From an uncultured Mucispirillum sp. (GTDB lineage: Bacteria; Chrysiogenota; Deferribacteres; Deferribacterales; Mucispirillaceae): 64,000 nt of DNA. The position numbers were made by a program, and so were the translations under genes. The stretch covers positions 1-64,000 of the forward strand of contig CALUZC010000005.1 in NCBI GenBank assembly GCA_944325215.1, in the 5' to 3' direction. Positions within the stretch are counted from its first letter, which is position 1. Every line of letters starts with the position of its first letter. Shown piece after piece: positions 56,862 through 64,000 of this stretch. The notes beneath the pieces were generated by a model. The model was given only the letters and a program-made list of their open reading frames with translations, was not told the origin of the DNA and made no database searches.

Positions 56862-57520
56862 TGGAGTTTTTAAAGGGTATATACCACGATATTTTAGCAT
56901 TAGGCATAGTGTTTGTTACATTTTTAGTTAATACCGTTGGAAAACTTGGTTATGCAGGTGTAGTATTATTAATGGCTCTGGAAAGTTCATTTATTCCATT
57001 TCCAAGTGAAGTGGTTGTGCCGCCTGCTGGTTATTTGGCTTCAAAAGGTGAGATGAATTTATTTCTTGTTATTCTTGCAGGTACTGTAGGTTCTATATTA
57101 GGTGCACTTCTTAATTACTGGATTGCAGCTCGTTTCGGTAGAGATTTCTTGTTAAAATATTCTAAATACTTTTTCATTGATAAGGAAAAATTTGATAAGT
57201 TTGAAGTATTTTTTAATACTCATGGTGAAATAACTACGTTTGTCGGCAGGCTTATACCAGTTATAAGGCAGTATATTTCTTTTCCTGCTGGGCTTGTGCG
57301 TATGGATTTGAAAAAGTTTATATTCTACACAGGTTTAGGGGCTGCTATATGGTGTACAATTCTTGCACTTGTGGGTTACTATGTTGGTAATAACATTGAC
57401 ATTATCAAAGAAAATGTTGACCATATTATGATTTTTGTATTTCCGGCATTGTTTTTGCTAGTTGCATTATACGTCGTAAGATATAAGCTAAAAAAACGCA
57501 GGGAAACAATCTCAGAATAG
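56861..57520 (+). CDS. DedA family membrane protein
   Basis: 219 residues with about five hydrophobic segments. Typical DedA motifs: [21 protein letters not shown] written here as [29 protein letters not shown]-like [12 protein letters not shown], and the conserved [18 protein letters not shown]. DedA proteins act in envelope lipid recycling, some as undecaprenyl-phosphate flippases. The start is GTG 56861 overlapping the recN stop; GAGG stands upstream. Confidence 0.92.
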   Translation: MEFLKGIYHDILALGIVFVTFLVNTVGKLGYAGVVLLMALESSFIPFPSEVVVPPAGYLASKGEMNLFLVILAGTVGSILGALLNYWIAARFGRDFLLKYSKYFFIDKEKFDKFEVFFNTHGEITTFVGRLIPVIRQYISFPAGLVRMDLKKFIFYTGLGAAIWCTILALVGYYVGNNIDIIKENVDHIMIFVFPALFLLVALYVVRYKLKKRRETISE

Positions 57521-57530
57521 GTGTGAATGT

Positions 57531-58706
57531 ATGAAGAAGTTTATTTTTTTATTATTAATTGTTTTTATTTCAACATCAGTTTATGCTGAAACTTATGAAG
57601 TAAAATCAGGTGATACTTTATATGGTATTTTATCAGACAGATTTACTCCACAGGAAATGGCAGAAATAAATTCAAGAATTAAGAAAGAAGTGAAAGGTTT
57701 CGTTTTAAAACCGGGAATGAAACTTATTCTTGAATCAAATAAGGTTACTATTAATGCAGCTCTTGATAAAGATGTGATTATTGAAAAAGCAGCAGATGGC
57801 ACAGCTTCTGTTAAAGTAAACTCATATGAACAAGAGATGATGAATGTTGTTGTTCGTGGCACAATTGAAAATAATCTTTTTGATGCAATGGCAAAAGCAG
57901 GGGAAGATGCTGAGCTAGCAGCTAATTTAGCAAGTATTTTTGAATGGGAAATAGACTTTTTTAAAGACTTACGCCCAGGGGATAGATTTGTTGTTTTAGT
58001 TGAGAAAAAATTTGTAAAAGACAAATATGCAGGTTATGGTAAAATTTTAGCTGCTGATTTTTATAATCAAGGTAAATTAAAAAGAGCAGTTTATTATAAT
58101 GATGGCAAAAAAAATAAAGGATATTATAACGAAAAAGGTGAGGGGCTTGAACGTGGTTTCTTAAGGGTTCCATTAAATTATTCTCGTATATCTTCACGTT
58201 ATTCTACATCAAGATTACACCCAGTATTAGGTTATCACAGACCACATTATGGTGTTGATTATGCTGCTCCAACAGGTACACCTGTAAAAGCTACTGCCAG
58301 TGGTGTAGTTAAAATAAAATCAAGAACAAAAGGTAATGGTAACTATATTGCTTTGCGTCACCCAAATGGCTATGAAACATTTTACCTTCATTTAAATGGT
58401 TTTAATAGAGCAATTAGACAAGGCAGCTATGTGGAACAGGGGCAGATTATTGGTTATGTTGGCTCAACAGGCTATTCAACTGGACCACACCTTGATTATC
58501 GTATTAGGAAAAATGGCAAATGGTTAAACCCATTAACATTTGTAGCAACACCAAAGACACTTAAAAAAGATGAAGTTCCAGCATTTTTAGAGCATGCTTC
58601 AGTATTTTTTGATAAATTAAACATGTCTCATATTGTTTATGCTCAATATAGTCCGGCATTATCTGTATCACCAATAAACAATTCAATGTCTATGGTTCAA
58701 TTTTAA
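57531..58706 (+). CDS. M23 peptidase with LysM domain
   Basis: 391 residues: signal peptide (MKKFIFLLLIVFISTSVYA), a LysM repeat (YEVKSGDTLYGILSDRF, about 22-70), a Csd3/MepM-like middle region (DAELAANLASIFEWEIDFF) and a C-terminal M23 domain (about 230-335). The first metal pair is present in HYGVDYAAPTGTPV. The second motif, usually HLH, reads GPHLDYRI, so Asp stands where the third zinc ligand His is expected. It probably cleaves peptidoglycan cross-links. A strong terminator follows. Confidence 0.92.
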   Translation: MKKFIFLLLIVFISTSVYAETYEVKSGDTLYGILSDRFTPQEMAEINSRIKKEVKGFVLKPGMKLILESNKVTINAALDKDVIIEKAADGTASVKVNSYEQEMMNVVVRGTIENNLFDAMAKAGEDAELAANLASIFEWEIDFFKDLRPGDRFVVLVEKKFVKDKYAGYGKILAADFYNQGKLKRAVYYNDGKKNKGYYNEKGEGLERGFLRVPLNYSRISSRYSTSRLHPVLGYHRPHYGVDYAAPTGTPVKATASGVVKIKSRTKGNGNYIALRHPNGYETFYLHLNGFNRAIRQGSYVEQGQIIGYVGSTGYSTGPHLDYRIRKNGKWLNPLTFVATPKTLKKDEVPAFLEHASVFFDKLNMSHIVYAQYSPALSVSPINNSMSMVQF

Positions 58707-58728
58707 AAGATTAATTATAAATATATAT

Positions 58729-58766
58729 AACACAAAAGCCCGTTTATACGGGCTTTTGTGTTATTT
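58729..58766. terminator. Terminator after the M23 peptidase gene
   Basis: A perfect 15-bp stem, AACACAAAAGCCCGT (58729-58743) with its complement 58748-58762 and a TTAT loop. T-rich sequence follows on both strands, so it may also serve the minus-strand nifA-like gene ending at 58864. Confidence 0.9.
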
Positions 58767-58863
58767 ATTTCCTATAAGAATATTTTTTAATTAATATAAT
58801 ATATTAATAATACTGGTTGTATTATATTAATAGTAAAATATTATATATGGTATGTAATATTTT

Positions 58864-60429
58864 CTACTGCTTATCTTGATACCATTCTGGAGTAATGCCT
58901 AACCTGTGTATTTTATAGTGTATTACTCTAGGGGATAAATCTAAATCTCTAGCTGCTGCAGACATATTACCATGGTTTTGTTTTAATGCTTCTACAATTA
59001 ATTCTCTTTCATAAGAATCAACTAAAGTATTAAATGATGCTTTACCTTCTGGTAAAAGGGAAGAATTAGATGTTTTACCAGTCTGTAAAGATGCTGGCAG
59101 GTTATAACCATGTATGCAGTCATCTGTTGCAGTAATTACTGCTCTTTCAATGCAGTTTTCAAGCTCTCTTACATTACCAGGCCAGTGATAGCTCATAAGC
59201 ATATTTATGGCAGGTGTGGAAAGCCGTTTTATATTCTTTTTATACTTTAAATTATGCTTTTCTATAAAATATTCTGCTAAAAGTATAATATCGCTTCGCC
59301 TTGAGTTTAAGTCTGGCATAGTAATAGGGAAAATATTAAGCCTGTAATACAAGTCCTCCCTAAACTGACCCTTTGCTATCATATCTTCTAAATTTCTACT
59401 TGTAGCAGCAATAAGGCGAATATCTGATTTTAATTCCTGACTGCTTCCAAGCCTAGAGAATGTTCTTTCTTGAATAAATCTTAAAAGTTTTACTTGTGAT
59501 GATAGTGATAAATCTCCAACTTCATCTAAAAAAAGTGTGCCGGTATTTGCTTTTTCCACATGACCAATACGCCTTGCAACTGCACCAGTAAAAGCACCTT
59601 TTTCATGTCCAAAAAGCTCACTTTCTACTAAATTTTCAGGAATTGCTGCACAGTTTAATGTAATAAATGGTTTATTTTTTCTATCACTTAAAGAAACTAT
59701 GGCTCTTGCTGCCATTTCTTTACCGGTGCCAGATGAACCACGCAGTAAAACTGTAGCATCACTTGCTGCAACCTGTTTTATAAGGTCATATATTTCTCGC
59801 ATACTTTTGCAATTTCCAATTAAAGCTGGTGGGTTAGTATCATCTAACATATCCCTAAGCTGTTTATTTTCATGTAAAAGTTGCTGCATTTCTTCATGTT
59901 CTGCTATAACAGCCATTAATGCTTCCCCTACAATATTACCAACTATCTCTAAAAATTTTAAATCTTTTTGCAGGTCTGCATTTTTATCCATTACTCTATC
60001 AACACTTAATGTCCCAATAACTCTTTCCATATAAATAACAGGGACACATATAAAAGCTATCTTTTCTTTTTTATCTCTTGCACCAAGTCTGTTTAAAAAC
60101 CTTGGGTCATGGACTATATCTTCAATTAAATGTGGTCTGCCACACTCTGCCACATGTCCTGTTATTCCTTCCCCAAGATTATATGAAATATGTTTTTTTT
60201 CGGCATCAGCTAAATCGTGAGTGGCTTCAATATACAGCTTATTATTTTTTATGGTTGTAAAAGTGCCGCGTATCATATTAAGACGTAAACTTAATATTTC
60301 TAATATTTGGTGTAACAGTTCGCTTACATTTTTTTTATGAACTATAGCATAACTTATTTCCTGCAGCACTGTAATTTCAGCACTTAGAGTATGTTCTTCT
60401 TGATGATTAATAGTTTTTTTTCCTGCCAT
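58864..60429 (-). CDS. NifA-like sigma-54 dependent activator
   Basis: 521 residues. A GAF sensor domain (about 25-180, with [20 protein letters not shown]) precedes an AAA+ domain with Walker [16 protein letters not shown], the sigma-54 contact loop GAFTGA, and [11 protein letters not shown], and a Fis-type helix-turn-helix at the end ([21 protein letters not shown]). This is the NifA layout. The oxygen-sensing Cys set of some NifA proteins is incomplete: only C-x11-C is seen. AAGGA is 6 bases from the ATG. Nearby gltB/gltD suggest nitrogen control, which is inference; no nif genes are here. Confidence 0.88.
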   Translation of the reverse strand: MAGKKTINHQEEHTLSAEITVLQEISYAIVHKKNVSELLHQILEILSLRLNMIRGTFTTIKNNKLYIEATHDLADAEKKHISYNLGEGITGHVAECGRPHLIEDIVHDPRFLNRLGARDKKEKIAFICVPVIYMERVIGTLSVDRVMDKNADLQKDLKFLEIVGNIVGEALMAVIAEHEEMQQLLHENKQLRDMLDDTNPPALIGNCKSMREIYDLIKQVAASDATVLLRGSSGTGKEMAARAIVSLSDRKNKPFITLNCAAIPENLVESELFGHEKGAFTGAVARRIGHVEKANTGTLFLDEVGDLSLSSQVKLLRFIQERTFSRLGSSQELKSDIRLIAATSRNLEDMIAKGQFREDLYYRLNIFPITMPDLNSRRSDIILLAEYFIEKHNLKYKKNIKRLSTPAINMLMSYHWPGNVRELENCIERAVITATDDCIHGYNLPASLQTGKTSNSSLLPEGKASFNTLVDSYERELIVEALKQNHGNMSAAARDLDLSPRVIHYKIHRLGITPEWYQDKQ

Positions 60430-60655
60430 TTATAATCCTTTTTATTATGAATAATAGGTTATAATTGTATTTTACAAAATTGTAAATAGAAAATAGTAAT
60501 TATTATATTACAATTTAATGCATTATGTTATAAAAATTTTATAAGCACTCGAAATGGTTATATTAATAAAGAAGCAATACTCTTAATATTTTTTTGGAGT
60601 GGAATATACTATATTATTGTTGTATATATTACAAGAATATATTTAGATAAAATAA

Positions 60656-60677
60656 ATCCCCCTAATAGCAGGGGGAT
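60656..60677 (-). terminator. Terminator after dapL
   Basis: A 7-bp GC-rich stem, ATCCCCC (60656-60662) with GGGGGAT (60671-60677), loop of 8, followed on the minus strand by a T-rich run. It lies 17 bp past the dapL stop. The 265-bp gap beyond it, ahead of the nifA-like gene, shows no gene. Confidence 0.75.
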
Positions 60678-60694
60678 ATGTGAAGGAATAAACC

Positions 60695-61927
60695 TTAGAA
60701 GCCACCTTTTATTATCCTTTGCATAGCTTCCTTAGTTTTCTCTTTATTTCCAAAAGCAGTTAACCTAAAGTAGTCTTCGCCACTTGGTCCAAAACCAGAG
60801 CCTGGAGTGCCTACTATTTGGTATTTATTTAAAAGTATATCCAAAAAGTCAAAAGATTTAATATTATCTGGCAGTTTCCACCATATATATGGAGCATTTA
60901 CCCCGCCGTAAGCTTCAAAGCCTGCTTGTTTTAAGCCATCTAAGATTATTTTTGCATTATCCATATAATAGCTTATAACTTCTTTTGTTTCTTTCATGCC
61001 TTCTATAGAATATACAGCTTCAGCAGCTCGTTGAGTCACATATGATACACCATTAAATTTAGTAGTCTGCCTTCTGTTCCATAATTTATTTAATTCTATT
61101 TTATTACCATTATCATCAAAAGCCTGTAAATCTTTTGGAACAACAGTAAATGCACATCTAATACCAGTAAAACCAGCAGTTTTAGAAAATGATTTAAACT
61201 CTATGGCACATTTGCGAGCATTAGGGATTTCATAAATTGAGCCACATACATTTTCTTCCTGAATATATGCACTGTATGCACTGTCATATAATATTATAGA
61301 GTTATTTTCTATTGCATAATCAACCCATGCTTTAAGTTCTTCTTTAGTTAATGCAGCCCCTGTTGGATTATTTGGAGAGCATATATATATTAAATCTGCA
61401 TGACGGCTTGGAAAAGATGGCTTAAAATTATTTTCTTTTGTAGAAGGCATATATATAATTTTTTCAAAATAGCCATTATTATTTAATGCACCACTTCTGC
61501 CTGCCATAACATTACTGTCTAAATATACAGGATAAACTGGATCTGCAATAGCAATTGTTGAGTTAATATCAAATATTTCTTGGATATTTGCTACATCACA
61601 TTTAGAACCATCACTAATAAATACTTCATCATGGGATATATCGATATTTCTTGATTTATATTCTCCCTTGATTACAGCATCAATTAAAAAATCATAGCCT
61701 TGTTCTGGTCCATAGCCTCTAAATGTATCTTTTTCACCCATTTCTTTAACTGCTTTTTCCATAGCTTTTGTTATAGCAGGGGTTAAAGGCATAGTAACAT
61801 CGCCTATGCCCATTTTAATAATATCTGCCTTTGGGTTTGCCTGCATATAGGCATTAACTTTTCTTGCAATTTCTGCAAAAAGGTAACTGTTTGGAAGAAG
61901 TAAATAGTTAGAATTAATCTTTGCCAT
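60695..61927 (-). CDS. dapL: LL-diaminopimelate aminotransferase
   Basis: A 410-residue PLP enzyme converting tetrahydrodipicolinate directly to LL-diaminopimelate for lysine and peptidoglycan. Family features: [21 protein letters not shown] at the start, [23 protein letters not shown], and the PLP Lys in [16 protein letters not shown]. It starts one base after the gltD stop, with AAGGA 8 bases upstream inside gltD, so gltB-gltD-dapL is an operon: GltBD makes the glutamate DapL uses as amino donor. Confidence 0.97.
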   Translation of the reverse strand: MAKINSNYLLLPNSYLFAEIARKVNAYMQANPKADIIKMGIGDVTMPLTPAITKAMEKAVKEMGEKDTFRGYGPEQGYDFLIDAVIKGEYKSRNIDISHDEVFISDGSKCDVANIQEIFDINSTIAIADPVYPVYLDSNVMAGRSGALNNNGYFEKIIYMPSTKENNFKPSFPSRHADLIYICSPNNPTGAALTKEELKAWVDYAIENNSIILYDSAYSAYIQEENVCGSIYEIPNARKCAIEFKSFSKTAGFTGIRCAFTVVPKDLQAFDDNGNKIELNKLWNRRQTTKFNGVSYVTQRAAEAVYSIEGMKETKEVISYYMDNAKIILDGLKQAGFEAYGGVNAPYIWWKLPDNIKSFDFLDILLNKYQIVGTPGSGFGPSGEDYFRLTAFGNKEKTKEAMQRIIKGGF

Positions 61928-61928
61928 A

Positions 61929-63320
61929 TTATAGTCCTTTTAAATATTCATCTACATTTTTTGCTATATTTTTAGCATCAGTCATAGCACGTACAACTAA
62001 TGATTGTCCTGTTCTCATATCACCACATGTAAAGATACCTTGAGATGCAAGGCTTTCTACTCTGCCTCGTTTATCAACTTCTAAATTAATATCTTTCACA
62101 AATGAGTTAGCATCTACCCCTAAAAAGCCCATAGCAATAAATACATAGTCTGCCTTTAATGTTTGTAGAGTGCCTTCTTTTTCTTTAAAAGATAGCGGCC
62201 TGCCATTTTCTGAAAATTCCCACTGAGCATCTACAATATCAATTGCAGTTACTTTTCCATTTTCACCATGGAATTTTTTAACTACTTTAGCCCAAAGTCT
62301 TGTGCCACCTTCTTTATGACTAGAAGAAGTTTTTAGTTCATAAGGCCAGTCTGGCCATGGAGTAGAGGCAGAGCGTTCTTTTGGTGGCTCTGGCATAATC
62401 TCAATTTGAGTAATATTTGCTGCTTTTTGCCTGATAGAAGTTCCTAAACAGTCGCTTCCTGTATCCCCACCGCCGATAATTACCACATCTTTTCCTTTTA
62501 CATCAATCTCCAATTTATCAATCTCTTTACCAATAAGCTTATTTTGGCTTGATAAAAATTCTAATGCAAAATGAATATTTTTAAGCTGCCTGCCTTCCAC
62601 ATTTAAATCTCTTGGCAGTGGCGTTCCTATTGCTAAAACTAACGCATCATATTTCTTTTTTAAATATTCAGCTGAAATATCTTTTCCAATTTCTGTATTA
62701 AATTGAAATTTAATGCCTGATGCTATTAATAAATCAATACGTCTTTGAATAATATGCTTTTCTAATTTAAAATCAGGAATACCATACCTTAAAAGCCCAC
62801 CAGCATATTTTCTTTTTTCATAAACTGTTACATTATAACCTAACTTAAAAAGTTCATATGCCATATAAAGCCCACTAGGACCAGCACCAATAACAGCTAC
62901 TTTTTTATTCAGCTTATTTTTTTGAACAATAGGCGTTACATATCCCATTTCAAAAGCTTTTTCTACAACTGCTTTTTCAAGCTGCCTAATCATAACAGGT
63001 TCATTTTCAATATTTTTTGTACATGTGTTTTCACAAAGGGCAGGGCATACTCTGCTTGTAAATTCTGGCATATTACTAGTGCTTGAAAGTATATCCCACG
63101 CTGCTTTATAATCATTTTTTCTAACGGCTTCGTTCATATCAGGTATTACATTACCAAGAGGGCAGCCAAGCCCATGGCAAAAAGGTATACCACAGTCCAT
63201 ACATCTTGAAGCCTGCAATTGCAGTTCATCACTTTGTAATTTTCTTTCCACATCTAAATAGTCTTCTATTCTAGAAGATTCTGTTCTATATATATTTTGT
63301 ATTCTTGATATATTTTTCAT
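61929..63320 (-). CDS. gltD: Glutamate synthase, small (beta) subunit
   Basis: 463 residues. An N-terminal Fe-S helical domain has [18 protein letters not shown] and [12 protein letters not shown] binding is in [17 protein letters not shown] and the NADPH site in [15 protein letters not shown]; the late [14 protein letters not shown] closes it. It passes electrons from NADPH to GltB. Separated from gltB by 14 bases. Confidence 0.96.
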   Translation of the reverse strand: MKNISRIQNIYRTESSRIEDYLDVERKLQSDELQLQASRCMDCGIPFCHGLGCPLGNVIPDMNEAVRKNDYKAAWDILSSTSNMPEFTSRVCPALCENTCTKNIENEPVMIRQLEKAVVEKAFEMGYVTPIVQKNKLNKKVAVIGAGPSGLYMAYELFKLGYNVTVYEKRKYAGGLLRYGIPDFKLEKHIIQRRIDLLIASGIKFQFNTEIGKDISAEYLKKKYDALVLAIGTPLPRDLNVEGRQLKNIHFALEFLSSQNKLIGKEIDKLEIDVKGKDVVIIGGGDTGSDCLGTSIRQKAANITQIEIMPEPPKERSASTPWPDWPYELKTSSSHKEGGTRLWAKVVKKFHGENGKVTAIDIVDAQWEFSENGRPLSFKEKEGTLQTLKADYVFIAMGFLGVDANSFVKDINLEVDKRGRVESLASQGIFTCGDMRTGQSLVVRAMTDAKNIAKNVDEYLKGL

Positions 63321-63334
63321 AATGCAGCCCCAAC

Positions 63335-64000
63335 TTATTTATTGCCTTGTTCTTTTAAAGCAAGTAACGCTTTTTTATAGTCTACTGGAAATACTTTAAC
63401 AAACATATCCCTATAGTTTTCCCAGTCTGAAACAATACTTTTTGCTTTTTCACTGCCTGTATATAAAATATGTTCTTTTAAAAGTGAAAGTAACTCTTTT
63501 TCATCTTCACTATCTTTTACAATATTTTCCAAATCAACTGAAGCAGTGTTACATCTTAAGTCAAAGTCGTTACTCATATCAAGGACGTAAGCAATACCAC
63601 CAGTCATACCTGCTGCAAAGTTTACACCAGTTTTACCAAGTATTACAACTCTGCCACCTGTCATATATTCGCAGCCATGGTCGCCAATACCTTCCACAAC
63701 GGAAGTGAAGCCACTGTTACGTATAGCAAACCTTTCACCAGCCTGACCGTTTAAGAATATTTTACCACTTGTACCACCATAGCCTATAACATTACCTGCA
63801 ACAACATTTTCTTCTGCTTTAAAAGAAGCATTCTCATCTGGTTTTATAATGATTTTACCACCAGATATACCTTTTCCTACAAAGTCGTTTGCTTCACCTG
63901 TTAAATTAAATGTAATACCGTGAGCTAAAAATGCACCAAAGCTTTGACCTGCACAGCCTTTAAAGTTAACTGTAATAGTATCATCATCTAAACCTTTTAA
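63335..64000 (-). CDS. gltB: Glutamate synthase, large (alpha) subunit, C-terminal part (cut by window edge)
   Basis: The frame enters from the right edge and runs 221 codons to the stop at 63335. It shows the C-terminal GXGXG beta-helix domain: FKGCAGQSFGAFLAHGI, GKGISGGKIIIKP, GNVIGYGGTSGKIFLNGQ, EGIGDHGCEYMTGGRVVILG. The amidotransferase and FMN domains lie outside the window. Together with GltD it forms glutamate from glutamine and 2-oxoglutarate. Confidence 0.96.
   Translation of the reverse strand, partial: LKGLDDDTITVNFKGCAGQSFGAFLAHGITFNLTGEANDFVGKGISGGKIIIKPDENASFKAEENVVAGNVIGYGGTSGKIFLNGQAGERFAIRNSGFTSVVEGIGDHGCEYMTGGRVVILGKTGVNFAAGMTGGIAYVLDMSNDFDLRCNTASVDLENIVKDSEDEKELLSLLKEHILYTGSEKAKSIVSDWENYRDMFVKVFPVDYKKALLALKEQGNK

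Overview
The window is dense, AT-rich bacterial chromosome from a Gram-negative organism. It carries an LPS/outer-membrane block (bamA, skp, lpxD, fabZ, lpxA and a GnnA-like sugar dehydrogenase), endonuclease-type mutL, thyX, dapL, a NifA-type sigma-54 activator and an rnfCDGEAB cluster. The low GC, gene set and gene order suggest Deferribacterota, perhaps a Mucispirillum-like gut species. That placement is inference from gene content; no rRNA is present to confirm it. No CRISPR array, insertion sequence, prophage or origin was seen.

Layout. 1-1500 is a loose accessory edge: the end of a HicB-type antitoxin, a startless ORF remnant and small orphan genes on the minus strand. 1634-9737 runs rpmE, thyX, a DUF1385 gene, prfA, prmC, murA, hisG and bamA. 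9856-15436 holds the envelope genes skp, lpxD, fabZ, lpxA, gnnA-like, a half-length lpxI-like gene and the prepilin peptidase gene, broken by a 557-bp gene-free array of hairpins between lpxA and gnnA. 15454-24814 holds tyrS, a DUF1015 gene, an M29 aminopeptidase, a secreted orphan with a TetR regulator, enolase, and a radical SAM gene overlapping an MnmC-like methyltransferase gene. Two tRNAs (Gly-GCC, Cys-GCA) follow, then two exported proteins.

27036-41968 is one long co-directional run: mutL, miaA, a FtsB-like gene, xseA, greA, pgsA, plsY, a complete riboflavin set ribD-ribE-ribBA-ribH, nusB, two small genes, YhaM-like and YmdB-like genes, rpiB, glyA and a dCMP deaminase gene. 41968-46594 is the rnf cluster, in which rnfC, rnfE and rnfA are damaged. 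46688-58706 is a second run: pyrF, pyrE, PilZ, STAS, rlmN, bcp, xseB, ispA, dxs, tlyA, nadK, recN, dedA and an M23 peptidase. 58864-64000 is on the minus strand: a NifA-like regulator, dapL, gltD and the end of gltB.

Points most worth a second look: (1) dxs and the MnmC-like gene have no ATG, GTG or TTG that would preserve their conserved N-termini; each has an ATA overlapping or abutting the upstream stop, with a purine-rich Shine-Dalgarno-like stretch at good distance. (2) The rnf operon looks decayed: two single-base losses in rnfC and one deletion that removes the end of rnfE and the start of rnfA. (3) A family of intergenic palindromes with a conserved TACACGC loop occurs at four places, and a 277-bp tandem array of mostly five-base-loop hairpins leads into the gnnA-like gene. 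(4) The lpxI-like gene encodes only the C-terminal domain. None of these is proven to be a new system; all are stated with tests.
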